Below are positions 8,350 through 17,450 of a DNA stretch of 18,383 nucleotides, one piece after another. A model generated the notes under the pieces. It saw only the letters and a program-made list of their open reading frames with translations. It was not told the DNA's origin and did not search any database. The translations under genes and the position numbers were made by a program. The stretch covers positions 1-18,383 of the forward strand of contig CALDPL010000021.1 in the NCBI GenBank assembly GCA_937911965.1, written 5' to 3'. The DNA is from an uncultured Allomuricauda sp. Lineage in GTDB: Bacteria; Bacteroidota; Bacteroidia; Flavobacteriales; Flavobacteriaceae. Numbering within the stretch: the first letter of the stretch is position 1; the number at the start of each line of letters is the position of its first letter.

Positions 8350-8502
8350 GGCCCAAATTATTTTTGATTGTACCTGGTAGAGGCCCGGAACCTCCCATGT
8401 ATTCCAAACCCATTAAATCTAATGGCCGGCGCAGGATAATCCATGGGTTTCTAGGACGATCCCCAAATCCCCCGTTCCCGCCCCAGCTTGCATTAAATTG
8501 CG

Positions 8503-9909
8503 TTAAAGGTCATACCCCGGGTTTTGTTCAATGATTGGATTTGCATCGGTCTCATTTTGGGGAATGGGCAAAATCACACTATCGCTCCCGTACGGGATAT
8601 GGCATTTGGACGAAGTACATTGGATTCTCATAATATCCATTTTCTTCCGCATCAAATCCCATAACCTTTGCCCTTCAAAGGCCAGCTCCAATCGTCGCTC
8701 CAGAAAGATGGCATTCTCCAGGGCAGTCCCGGTATCTAAATTGTCCGGCGCGGTCGGCAGGGCCCTTTGACGCACCCTATCCAAATCATCTTGGGCTCCT
8801 GCGATGTTGATGCCCAATTTGGCCCTGGCCTCTGCCCTGATCAAATAAAGTTCGGCCAGTCGCATCACCTTTACGTTATCAAATCCATTTATATCCGGAT
8901 ACTTGACCATTCTGTACGGAGCAAATTCCCCAATCAAAAGTGGGTCGATGGCAAAGGTCGAAAGCCTGGCATCCCCCGGCTCGTATAGGGAAATCACATC
9001 ATTGGATGGCAAGTAATCCCCAAAGCCCTGAGGTAAATACAGGCCGGCAATTCCTTGGCCCCCGACATTGTCCGCTTCGGTCATTGAAATCTCGAAAATG
9101 GATTCCGAACTGTTGTCCGTAGTCCATAGGCTATAGTAATTGGCATTTGAAATCAAGTCATATCGCCCTGAGGTGATGACCTCATTGGCCATGGCCTCGG
9201 CATTGCCCCAATCCTCCTTGAATAGGTACACCCTGGCAAGAAGCGCTTTTACCGACACCGCCGAAAGCGTGTTGGAGTTCCCAGTCCGGGACTGGTCTTT
9301 CATCAGGGAAACGGCCGTTTGCAAATCGGATATCACCTGATCATATACTTCCTTGACTGAATTTCTGGAAGGGAAAGTGGAAAGGTCAAACTCCAGGATG
9401 ATGGGAACCCCAAAATGCGATGCATCGGAAGTAAAGGTATAATGTTGGGCAAAGAAATTCACCAAATCAAAATAAATCAACCCCCTTAGTGCGTGAGCCT
9501 CCCCCACGATATGGTCCAGTTCATCGGCTACTGCCGCTGCCAGTTCAACTTCCGAATTTATGATGGCATTTGCGGCATTTATGCCTTGGTAAGCGGCAGT
9601 CCATAAACTATTGGCATCGCTATCCGAAACTCGTACGATATGTTCCGCATAATCTTCGATCCTGTTTGCCTGGGCGTTCTGTTTTACATCATCTGCCATG
9701 ACATCCGGAATCAAGAACCTATATCTTCCGTAATAATTCGACCCTGAAATCTTATTATATATCCCGGTTATCGAAGAATTGAAATCTTCCAAATTCGTCA
9801 GGGCCTCGGTGTCGGCTACGGATTGTTGGGGAGTGAGCTCTAAAAAGGATTCCGAACACGACATGGTAAAAATCAGGGCCACCAATGCTATTACTCTTTC
9901 TTTTTTCAT
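8503..9909 (-). CDS. SusD/RagB-family outer-membrane substrate-binding lipoprotein
   Basis: A 468-residue lipoprotein that forms the extracellular lid over the SusC channel and captures substrate. The start is taken at the ATG at 9907-9909, because it gives a proper signal peptide and lipobox (VALIFTMSC) with Cys18. Open frame upstream of it adds an implausible Arg/His-rich leader and runs into the susC end. SusD features: ELTPQQSVADTEALTNLEDF near the N-terminus, TPR-like helices (AHALRGLIYFDLVNFFA, SVKALLARVYLFKEDW, VMRLAELYLIRAEARAKLG) and the C-terminal ERRLELAFEGQRLWDLMR helix, ending in NPGYDL. It appears full length. It starts 10 nt after the SusC stop, the normal susCD arrangement. 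The neighbouring genes suggest a non-glycan ligand. Confidence 0.94.
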   Translation of the reverse strand: MKKERVIALVALIFTMSCSESFLELTPQQSVADTEALTNLEDFNSSITGIYNKISGSNYYGRYRFLIPDVMADDVKQNAQANRIEDYAEHIVRVSDSDANSLWTAAYQGINAANAIINSEVELAAAVADELDHIVGEAHALRGLIYFDLVNFFAQHYTFTSDASHFGVPIILEFDLSTFPSRNSVKEVYDQVISDLQTAVSLMKDQSRTGNSNTLSAVSVKALLARVYLFKEDWGNAEAMANEVITSGRYDLISNANYYSLWTTDNSSESIFEISMTEADNVGGQGIAGLYLPQGFGDYLPSNDVISLYEPGDARLSTFAIDPLLIGEFAPYRMVKYPDINGFDNVKVMRLAELYLIRAEARAKLGINIAGAQDDLDRVRQRALPTAPDNLDTGTALENAIFLERRLELAFEGQRLWDLMRKKMDIMRIQCTSSKCHIPYGSDSVILPIPQNETDANPIIEQNPGYDL

Positions 9910-9919
9910 TGTTGTCAAA

Positions 9920-12900
9920 TTAAAGTTGAATATCCAATCCAAGGGCCAATGTCTTAAGGGCCGGTGTCTGGCCGGAATAACTTCCATCAATGGCCTGCTC
10001 GGGATCCATATAAAGGTATTTGTCCTTTACCATGGTCAAAATGTTCGTCCCCCTTACATACATTCTAAAGGAATTCAAATGTAGGGCCGAGACCACTTCC
10101 TTGGGGAAATCATAGGCAAAGGTCAAATCCCTCAACCTGATAAAACTACCGTCGAACAACCATCTGGAATTGTTGACCTCACCACTGCCCGGTCTTCCGC
10201 CCCAAATGAACTTTGGAGCAATGGCATCGGTTTTCCCGGGCAACCATCTGTTATCGTAAAGGAAGGTTGCGGTGCTTCGGGGAGTCAACCTCCCATCGCC
10301 CAGACTGCCCCTAGCCCTGGCATCAAAGATGTAATTCCCATAAGAATAGTGGAAATTGGCGCTCAGACTCAAGCCTTTATGGGATACCAGCGTATTGAAG
10401 CCCCCAAAGTACTTGGGCGTTGCAGACTTTCCGTCCAGAAAACGTACCGCTTGGTTCAAGTTGCTGGTCAAGGTGGTCTTTGTAGCATCCGTATACCATT
10501 GTGGATCTCCATTTTCCTGGTTCACACCGGCCCAACTGTAGAGATAGAATGACTGGAAATCCTGCCCTTCCTGCCTTCGGTACGATCCATCGGTAAAATC
10601 CGCGGTCAATTTAGTAATCCTGTTCTTGAGAAAGGTTGTATTGAAGCCCACGTTCCAGTTGAAGTTCTCGGTTTTCACCAAATCCGCGTTTATGCTGAGT
10701 TCCAGGCCCGAATTGGTCATCTCTCCGAAATTCTGGGTTAGGGAAGAAAAGCCCGTGGTACGCGATAAGGGAACATCCAATATAAGGTCCGAGGAAATGC
10801 GCTTAAAATACTCTACGGTTCCGCTCAGGTTGGAGAAGATTCCAAAATCAAGACCAAGATTAAAATTTTTCTGGGTTTCCCAAGTAAGGTCGGGATTGCA
10901 ATCTGGTTTGGGATCCCCCCAGGGCTACCGTCATAATCCTGGCCATAAACATAGAGCCCCTGTGAGGGAAAATTCCCTATGGCTGCATTGCCCGTAAGCC
11001 CCCACGAACTCCTCAGCTTGAGAAGATTCAAGAAAGCGGCACCATCCAAGAATTTTTCATTGGATGCAACCCAACTCCCCCCGATGGAATAGAAGGTTCC
11101 CCAACGGTTATCGGCACCAAACCTTGAGGATCCATCCCTTCTGATACTGCCGGAGAGATAGTATTTCCCGTCGTAGTTGTAATTGGCCCTTGAGAATGCA
11201 GAAACAAAGGTGTATTCGGATTTTGATCCACTTATCGAGAATTCCGCGGAGGCGCTGTTAAGGGTCCTTAGTTTTTCATTTGGGAACTGGGTTCCAGAGG
11301 CACTGATGGATTCTGTGTTGGTCTTTTGGGCCTCATAACCTCCCAAAAGGTTGAAGTTGTGCCCTGTTCCCAACACAAAACTATAGTCGATGGTCTGGGT
11401 GCCCACCCAAGTCTTGACCGAAGTTGTGGCCTCATAGGCCGCCCCCCCTGAATTTCTTCCCCCTCCGTACCTCGGATTCTGGTATCGGGACTCGTTCAGG
11501 GTCAGCACATCGAAATTCCATTGTGAACGCAAGGTCAAATTGGTTATGGGCTTTATGGAAATTGCAAAATTGTCGATCAACCTTGTCTGTTCATTCTCCC
11601 AAAGGTCATCCCCGCTAAGGCTGCCCACCGGGTTGGCGCCACCCAGGGGGAAATAGTCGTTATGGTCCCCGTTGAATCTGCCCTGTTCATCGTAAATGGG
11701 AATGATCGGGGCGAGTTCCAGGGAATTTTTGAAAGGGTTGTTGAAGGACCCTCCGGCAAAGAATGTATTGGACAATAGATTGGACACCGAAATATTGTTC
11801 GAGACCGTCAAATAATCCGTTGCCTTGAATTCCATATTGCTTCGTGCACTCCACCTTTTGAAACCGGACCCGATAATGTAGTTCTCTTGGTCAAAATAGG
11901 CTCCGGAGAAAAAATACTTCAGCCGATCGGTCCCACCACTGGCACTGAGATCATAGCTTTGGGTGATTCCGGTACGGGTTATGGCATCAAGCCAATTCAC
12001 ATCCGTGGGTTTGCCCGTCGAAGGATCGATAAGTTGGCGGAAGGTTGCATCGAACCTGGCCTGGGCCTGCTCCGGTGTATCGCCCTGGTTCACATATCCT
12101 TCAAGGAACAGTTCGGTGTACTGTGCGGCGTTCAAAGGCCTCAGGATCTTTTTGTAGGCCTGTGAATTGAATCCCGTTAATGTCTTTAGGACAATCCTGG
12201 GTTTTCCCGAAGACCCTGATTTTGTGGTAATCAATATGACCCCATTGGCCCCCCTGGAACCATAAATGGCCGTGGAGGCCGCATCCTTCAACACGGATAT
12301 AGATGCAATGTCATTGGGGTTAATGGTGGCCATTACGTTGGTACTGGTACCATCGTTGTCTATCGTTCCGATACTTCCGTTCTGCACGGGTATACCATCA
12401 ATGACATAGAGGGGTTCGCTCGATGCCGTAATGGAACCTATCCCCCTTATTCTCACTTGGGTATTGCCACCCGGTGCCCCGTCCACAGCAGTGGCCTGCA
12501 GTCCGGCCACATTTCCCCTTAGGGTCTGTTCGAAGGTGGAGACCGGAACTTGTTCGAGCTGGCTGCTCTTCACCGTACCCACGGAACCGGTCACCGATTC
12601 CTTGGTCTGTGTCCCATATCCCACCACCACAACTTCGTCCAGGGAAGCCACATCCTCCCTAAGGGTGATGTTAATCGTGGTCCGCCCATTGACGTCGATT
12701 CTTTGTGTCAGCATCCCGATATAGGAAAATATCAAGGTCGCCCCTTCCGGTACCTGGATGGTATAGTTCCCGTCAAAATCCGATTGGGTTCCCTGAGTTG
12801 TCCCGTCCACCAAGACATTGACCCCCGGAAGGGGTTGGCCGGAGGAATCCGTTACCGTTCCCGTGACCGATTCTTGTAGAAGTTCAAAGTTGAATCCATC

Positions 12901-13260
12901 GTTTAAATCCAAGAAAGATTGTTCCAAGACCGTTTTAACAATAATCTGTTTTCCAATAATCCTATAAATCAAATTTGTACCTGAAAAGGCCTTGTCCAAA
13001 ACCGTGGAAACTTTGGCGTCCTTAAAGGTGAGGGAAATCCGTTTTTGAGTTTCCACAACATCATCCTTATAAAAAAAGATGAACTCACTTTTGTCTTGGA
13101 TCACTTGAAAAAACTGTTCCACTGAGAGGTCACGCACATCGATCTGGATCTTTTTCTGGGCTGATATGGGATTCCCGTATGCAGAAGATAGGCCGATACC
13201 GATAAGGAGTAAAAACGTTCTCATAATAATCAGGAGTCCTGATTTTAAAGTATTTTCCAT
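9920..13260 (-). pseudogene. SusC-family TonB-dependent transporter with STN domain, frameshifted
   Basis: Outer-membrane TonB-dependent transporter; with the shift repaired it would be 1113 residues. Order: signal peptide (about 1-34), STN secretin/TonB N-terminal domain (about 38-110, the signalling domain that contacts a FecR partner), carboxypeptidase-like regulatory domain (131-200, GQPLPGVNVLVDGT to FSYIG), a TonB-box-like LDEVVVVGYGTQ (207-218), plug (to about 345) and barrel. The frame opened at 13260 is lost after codon 787. It reads ATT GCA ATC CCG where the family expects N-P-D-L-T-W-E-T. Inserting one base between 10898 and 10897 restores NPDLTWETQKNFNLGLDFG, and the new frame runs on to the normal barrel end (LGLDIQL, stop at 9920). 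Without repair the product ends at 10825 (811 aa), lacking about a quarter of the barrel. The break is not in a long homopolymer. It could be a real mutation, phase variation or an assembly error. Confidence 0.9.
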
Positions 13261-13315
13261 ATTTTCGTGTTGGTTAATTTATATTGCTTTTCATTTCTGC
13301 AATGTTGAATTGATT

Positions 13316-13343
13316 GCCAGAAGGTGTTCGCGCACCTTCTGGC
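13316..13343 (-). promoter_or_regulatory. Perfect 11-bp hairpin in the fecR-susC gap
   Basis: GCCAGAAGGTG (13316-13326) and its exact reverse complement CACCTTCTGGC (13333-13343) flank a 6-nt loop. The stem lies in the 138-nt gap between the anti-sigma gene stop (13399) and the susC start (13260), in the leader of susC. In the direction of transcription it is followed by AATCAATT rather than a T-run, so it is not a textbook terminator for these genes. On the plus strand it is followed by TTTT. Possible roles are an attenuator or a processing/stability element that sets a higher susC level than sigma/fecR level, or a weak terminator with a susC promoter downstream of it. Confidence 0.6.
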
Positions 13344-13398
13344 TTTTCAACACACAGACTAACTCAAATAATTGCTATTGATTCATTGGCACTGATTT

Positions 13399-14469
13399 TT
13401 AATTGATCGTTATTTCATTGTTTCCGGTAAACTCATAATTCAAATTCGTGCTTTCCTTGATGCTTTCCAGCACTGTTTCAACGTTTTCATTTAGGTTCAA
13501 ATAGCCTGAAAAAGTCCCATCCATTGATGTGTTTTGGGAAATTTCAATTTTTACGTTGTAATATCTCGATATCCTTTTCAGGATATACCGAAGATTGTCC
13601 TTCTTAAAAACAAAGAAGCCTTCCTTCCACGAGAAATGTGAATCCACATCGACCTTTTCAGATACAATTACTTTGCTATTTTTATCATAACTGGCCATGG
13701 TTCCCGGAGTGATTCGCACTTTTTCCATGGGTTCTTTAAGCAATTCGTTCTTATAATAACTTATTTCAACGCTTCCGGATTTTAGAACCGTATTCATTGA
13801 ATTTTCGTCCATATAATTGCTCACCCCGAATATGGTCCCCAAGACCCTTACTTTTTGATTTCCCGCAATTACATAGAAGGGCTTGTCCTCGTTGTGAACT
13901 ACTTCAAAAATGGCCTCTCCTTCAATATAGACCTCCCGGGCGTCTCCGTTGAACTTGGCCGGATAAATCAGTTTTGAGCCGGAATTCAACCATACTAGAC
14001 TCCCATCGGAAAGCATTAGTTTAGACCTTTTTCCAAAGGGTACGAACAGGGTGTTGTATGTCAGCTTATTGTTTCCGTTTAATTGTTGTTCGATGGAATT
14101 TACTTTTCCAATGGTCACCTTCTCGCCATTGTTGGAATACTGCACTTCGGTAATTTCCTCATCTATTTTTACCCCATCGCCTTCCCCAAGAAATAGGACG
14201 ATTTTATCGGTCACTATCGGATTTGCCCTTTTCGAGCTTTGGATAAAATCAGCAATGGACTGCTCTTGGGGAACTGGTAAAAAATAATAATTGGCAAGCC
14301 CAAGCATAAGGACCATGACGGCTGCCGACCCGATGAACAGGCGCATCCTTCTTTTCCTTGTATTGTACTTTCGGATCGATTTGAAAATTCCATCCTTCAA
14401 ATTCCCTTTTTCCAGTTCCGTCATGCGAGAATATTTGGATTGTTGCCCCTGAAAGTTATTCTGTTCCAT
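13399..14469 (-). CDS. FecR-family anti-sigma factor (FecR domain plus DUF4974)
   Basis: A 356-residue inner-membrane protein. A short cytoplasmic N-terminus (1-42, basic end KYNTRKRRMR) is followed by one transmembrane helix (about 44-63). A periplasmic part then contains a FecR domain (about 140-240: LFVPFGKRSKLMLSDGSLVWLNSGSKLIYP, then YIEGEAIFEV) and a C-terminal DUF4974-type STN-like module (about 285-354, FVFKKDNLRYILKRISRYYNVKI). Proteins of this kind hold the ECF sigma factor inactive until the STN domain of a loaded SusC signals across the periplasm. It lies 111 nt after the sigma gene and 138 nt before susC, which carries an STN domain, so the three form a cell-surface signalling set. 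The region between the TM helix and the FecR domain is longer than usual. Confidence 0.93.
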   Translation of the reverse strand: MEQNNFQGQQSKYSRMTELEKGNLKDGIFKSIRKYNTRKRRMRLFIGSAAVMVLMLGLANYYFLPVPQEQSIADFIQSSKRANPIVTDKIVLFLGEGDGVKIDEEITEVQYSNNGEKVTIGKVNSIEQQLNGNNKLTYNTLFVPFGKRSKLMLSDGSLVWLNSGSKLIYPAKFNGDAREVYIEGEAIFEVVHNEDKPFYVIAGNQKVRVLGTIFGVSNYMDENSMNTVLKSGSVEISYYKNELLKEPMEKVRITPGTMASYDKNSKVIVSEKVDVDSHFSWKEGFFVFKKDNLRYILKRISRYYNVKIEISQNTSMDGTFSGYLNLNENVETVLESIKESTNLNYEFTGNNEITIN

Positions 14470-14580
14470 GTTTAACAGGTTGTTTTCTTTGGTGTTGATT
14501 TGGTGAAATATTGCTCTTGTATGACAAAGGGTTCAATCCTTCTTTTATAGACAGAGCCATTGAAAATTTTTTGAAATTGA

Positions 14581-15225
14581 CTATCGAATTCTTTTCAATG
14601 CCCTATAGATGACGGTTCGTGCACTCCCAATGGAAACCCCCAAAATCTCCGAAATCTCTTTATAGGTTCTTTGTTGGGTGAATTTCAGAAATAGGCCCCT
14701 ACGCTGTTTCTTTGTCAAGGTGTCCAATGCGTCATTTAATTTTTTGTCTTTTTCGACAAGTATCTCTTTGTGGATCAAATCGTCTTCATGAGACTTGATG
14801 AAACCATTCCTATCCTCCGGATGGCAATCGGGAAATAGCTTGGAAAATGGAATGATCTTGTCTTTATATTTTCGAATGATTTTTCTTCTTAGGGACTTAA
14901 TCAAGTAATATTTGATATTGTCCGTACTGGACAGTCCCTTCCGGTATTTGTACAAATCCAAAAACAGGTCGTGGATGCAGTCCATTACGTATTCCCTGTC
15001 CGTTGTCAGGCTTGCTCCATAGGCAAACAAGGAATCGATAAAAAGGGAATATAGTTCTCCAAGTGCGTTTTGATCTCCTTTTCTCACGCCTTCCCATATT
15101 CTTTCTTCAGTGTTTCTAAGAATGAACAATTTATGGCCGCCTTCATTTTCAACGGATGGGTCCATCGACCCTTGGGGCGCCAAATTTAACCCTAAAGTCG
15201 ATTCTGATTTTTCCGGTTTTTGCAT
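14581..15225 (-). CDS. ECF RNA polymerase sigma factor (FecI-like)
   Basis: A 214-residue sigma-70 factor of the extracytoplasmic-function class. Region 2 is at about 54-120 (ALGELYSLFIDSLFAYGASL, DCIHDLFLDLYKYR, then YYLIKSLRRKIIRKYK). Region 4 is at about 160-214 (LDTLTKKQRRGLFLKFTQQ, then the helix-turn-helix TYKEISEILGVSIGSARTVIYRALKRI). It probably directs transcription of susC and the downstream genes once released by the adjacent FecR-like protein. The N-terminus may be overlong: Met21 (MDPSVENEGG) is a reasonable alternative start, since residues 1-20 carry no domain. It is the first gene of the locus; upstream lie A/T-rich sequence and insertion-sequence material. Confidence 0.92.
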   Translation of the reverse strand: MQKPEKSESTLGLNLAPQGSMDPSVENEGGHKLFILRNTEERIWEGVRKGDQNALGELYSLFIDSLFAYGASLTTDREYVMDCIHDLFLDLYKYRKGLSSTDNIKYYLIKSLRRKIIRKYKDKIIPFSKLFPDCHPEDRNGFIKSHEDDLIHKEILVEKDKKLNDALDTLTKKQRRGLFLKFTQQRTYKEISEILGVSIGSARTVIYRALKRIR

Positions 15226-15774
15226 AAATTGGTATTTTTTGGCTGGCCTTTATTAAACAAAGAAGCATTGTTATGGTTTATAGACAAACATTTATTATTT
15301 TTTTTATCATATAATTATAAAGCCAATATGGGAATAAGATTTTGAATTAGGGCGATTTACTCAGCATTATAGCCTGCGGTGCGTAATGGGATTTTGGTTT
15401 CAATACTAGTACTGATGTGTAGTCTTACCCTTTTTAGGAAGGCTACAAATGCTGAGGAATATGGGATGGAATCCTCAAAATCATTAAAGTTATTTTTTAG
15501 CGTTTATATCATTTCCTTTTTTGTAGTGCCGACGATTTCAGCCATTTCCGTTAGGGCCTCCACAATTAAATTTTTTTGATAGTTCCTCTGTGAATACATG
15601 GTGATGATGCGGAAATACACCTGAATGTCAGGCACACGGTGCAAAACCTAATCCGATAGGTCCACGGCAGTCGGGCAGTTCACAATTGAATATCACTATT
15701 GTCCGATAAAACCCCAAGAAGGGAAAAACCGGACTTCAATACTGAAGATTTCCGCTTATTTGTAATTTGAGTTT
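15226..15774. other. Gap upstream of the sigma gene, holding a decayed PIN fragment and the left flank of the IS
   Basis: Positions 15226-15370 are very A/T-rich (including runs of T near 15296-15304) and should contain the promoter of the sigma gene. I find no clean -33/-7 pair. Positions about 15376-15640 hold the PIN-domain remnant listed separately. Positions 15640-15774 are non-coding and probably contain the left end of the IS4 element. Confidence 0.5.
15376..15640 (-). pseudogene. Decayed PIN-domain (VapC-like toxin) fragment
   Basis: Translating the minus strand gives a run resembling the central and C-terminal part of Bacteroidota PIN-domain proteins. It reads YFRIITMYSQRNYQKNLIVE, then an alanine/leucine-rich helix, EIVGTTKKEMI, and after an in-frame TAA (15504-15506) TLKNNFNDFEDSIPYSSAF. 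The NNFNDFEDSI stretch matches the conserved (S/N)xF(K/N)DFEDA(I/L)Q segment that carries acidic active-site residues of PIN nucleases. The end (expected TRNxKDF-x-x-x-P) is no longer readable in this frame, and the N-terminal D-T-N part is absent. It is therefore a broken relic of a toxin-antitoxin or similar gene, probably truncated by mobile-element activity next to it. The call rests on pattern recognition alone. Confidence 0.4.
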
Positions 15775-17010
15775 TTGAACAACAGAAATTACGTGGAAAA
15801 AAGTAAACATTTTTTTGGACACTCCGTTTTCGGACAGCTAATGGCTTATTTGGACGCCATTGACCTCCACTCCATCAGTCAGAAACATAAAGCAGATCAT
15901 TACGTCAAGAAATTCAAAGCTAAAGATCACCTGATAAGCATGCTGTTTTGTGTGTTCGCTAAGTGCAGTTCTCTGCGTGAGGTATCCGGTGCTATGCTTG
16001 GACTGTCGGGCAAAACAAAGCATTTCAAACTGGGGCATATTCCCTATCGAAGCACCCTCTCTGATGCCAACAAGCGTAGATCAGCCCATTTTTTCGCTGA
16101 TGAGTACTATGCTTTGCTTAGGAAACACCAGCATTATATATCGGACAGCCGAGTTAAAGATGTGATTGATAAGCAGATAGAAATATTTGACAGTACTACC
16201 ATCAGCCTTTTTCAAGACATTATGAAGTGCGTCGGCCGGGCACCGGTAGATGGTAAACGGAAGGGGGGCATTAAAATGCATACCGTCATAAACGTGGATG
16301 AAGCGGCACCTAAAATGGTTTGGTTTACAGATGCCGCTACCAGTGACCATAAGCTACTAAGCAAACTCAAACCTGACCGGGATACCATTTACATCTTCGA
16401 CAAAGGCTACAACGATTATAGAGCCTTCAAATGGTTTACAGACCAACAAGCTGGCTTTGTTACGCGTATTAAGGACAATGCTTCTTATACGGTTCAGGAA
16501 GAACAGTTCATTGATGAATGCATTCACAGCGGGGTTTTAGAAGATCTTCATATTGAAATGGAGGTAAATGAAGGGGGCATAAAGAGCAAATTGAAACTCC
16601 GAAAAGTACGGTTCTACGACAGGGGCCTGAAACGCGAATTTGAATTCCTGACCAACCTCTTTGAGATGCGTTCAGACTTGATTGCTGCGATCTACAAGCT
16701 ACGATGGCAAATAGAACTCCTCTTTAAGCAACTGAAGGGGAACTTTCCTTTAAGATATTTCCTGGGTGACAATGAAAACGCCATTAAAACTCAGATTTAC
16801 TGTGCCCTGATAGTCAATTTACTGCTGACTGTCGTTCAGAAGAATGTAAAGCGCAAATGGGCATTCTCCAATCTGGTGAGTTTTTGCCGAATACATTTGT
16901 TCAACTACCTCCACCTATTGAATTTCCTAGAGAATCCAGAGAAAGATTGGCGACGAGAGCAGAGAAACACGGAGCAATTGACCCTTTTTTGAATAACGGG
17001 GGGGCTTACT
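15700..17010 (+). mobile_element. IS4-family insertion sequence (ends not fixed)
   Basis: An insertion sequence is implied by the complete IS4-family transposase gene. Its ends are approximate. On the left, GTCCGATAAAACCCC (15701-15715) looks like a terminal-repeat type sequence. On the right, a G-tract followed by CTTAC (about 16998-17009) is only weakly complementary to it. I could not find a convincing matching inverted repeat or a target duplication, so one end may be lost or placed differently. Confidence 0.4.
15775..16992 (+). CDS. IS4-family transposase (DUF4372 plus DDE domain)
   Basis: A 405-residue transposase that appears complete. The N-terminal DUF4372-type domain spans about 10-85 (FGHSVFGQLMAYLD, HKADHYVKKFKAKDHLISMLF). 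The RNase H-like DDE domain follows with D139 (FDSTTISLF), D209 (IFDKGYNDY) and E314 inside a perfect IS4 YREK signature: Y307-x2-R310-x3-E314-x6-K321. All catalytic residues are present, so the enzyme could be active. The start is TTG at 15775-15777, preceded 12 nt upstream by an in-frame TAA. GTG at 15793 is the alternative, and there is no early ATG. It is oriented opposite to the nutrient-uptake locus and marks its upstream border. Confidence 0.92.
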   Translation: MNNRNYVEKSKHFFGHSVFGQLMAYLDAIDLHSISQKHKADHYVKKFKAKDHLISMLFCVFAKCSSLREVSGAMLGLSGKTKHFKLGHIPYRSTLSDANKRRSAHFFADEYYALLRKHQHYISDSRVKDVIDKQIEIFDSTTISLFQDIMKCVGRAPVDGKRKGGIKMHTVINVDEAAPKMVWFTDAATSDHKLLSKLKPDRDTIYIFDKGYNDYRAFKWFTDQQAGFVTRIKDNASYTVQEEQFIDECIHSGVLEDLHIEMEVNEGGIKSKLKLRKVRFYDRGLKREFEFLTNLFEMRSDLIAAIYKLRWQIELLFKQLKGNFPLRYFLGDNENAIKTQIYCALIVNLLLTVVQKNVKRKWAFSNLVSFCRIHLFNYLHLLNFLENPEKDWRREQRNTEQLTLF

Positions 17011-17356
17011 TTTAAAAATGAGAGCATCTTGTCAAATGTAATATTGATAATCAACTACTTATACATGACAAGTTGGCTATTCGAGTTTTTACCGGACGGT
17101 AATGATTAAAGATACAACGTTTAAATGTAACATCCAAACCTAATTCATCATTTACGATCTTCCAACAAAAATGCCTTATAAGGGTCGAATACATAAAGAA
17201 CAGGATGTAAAATATGAGAATCTGCTCGATAAACAATTTAGAATAAGTCAGAAGGACAATTCATGTGTATTATTCCTCCACCCTTCCCAACTTGTTCCCA
17301 ACGCTCCTAATTAAAAAAAGTATATTAACCCAAAAAGTTCATTGGAACCTCAATTT

Positions 17357-17373
17357 CTAATGACGGTCATTAG
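17357..17373. repeat. Perfect 17-nt palindrome
   Basis: CTAATGAC (17357-17364), one G, then GTCATTAG (17366-17373). Perfect dyad symmetry of 8 bp per arm with a 1-nt centre looks more like a protein-binding site (operator or transposase site) than an RNA hairpin. It lies about 100 nt upstream of the IS1380 transposase start. No partner gene for a regulator is visible. Confidence 0.4.
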
Positions 17374-17450
17374 GGAATGATGCATCTAATTGGTTGATAA
17401 AGAGCCTATTAGGTAGCATACTATAGATTTGATAAAATGGTAATTTAGCT

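Noticed and set aside
8404..8452. Inverted repeat AAACCCAT / ATGGGTTT between susD and the M19-like gene as a terminator
   Set aside because: The arms are only 8 bp with a loop of about 30 nt and there is no T-run, so it is not a supported terminator.
9910..9990. Longer start for SusD adding 27 residues
   Set aside because: The leader is rich in Arg, His and Pro, overlaps the SusC end, and would bury the lipoprotein signal. The ATG at 9907-9909 gives a perfect lipobox.
10825..10897. SusC C-terminal tail GKPRKILILVLILESSPT as a real protein end
   Set aside because: It is the out-of-frame reading after the frameshift; the other frame gives the conserved NPDLTWETQKNF and continues the barrel.
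15379..15579. Plus-strand open frame of 66 codons with two hydrophobic stretches, looking like a small membrane protein
   Set aside because: It is antisense to the PIN-like remnant, has no recognisable family or start signal, and its hydrophobicity is what the complement of this A/T-rich sequence would give.
17051..17236. Minus-strand 61-codon open frame between the transposases
   Set aside because: No motif, aromatic-rich composition typical of A/T-rich noncoding DNA, and no coding neighbour in the same direction.
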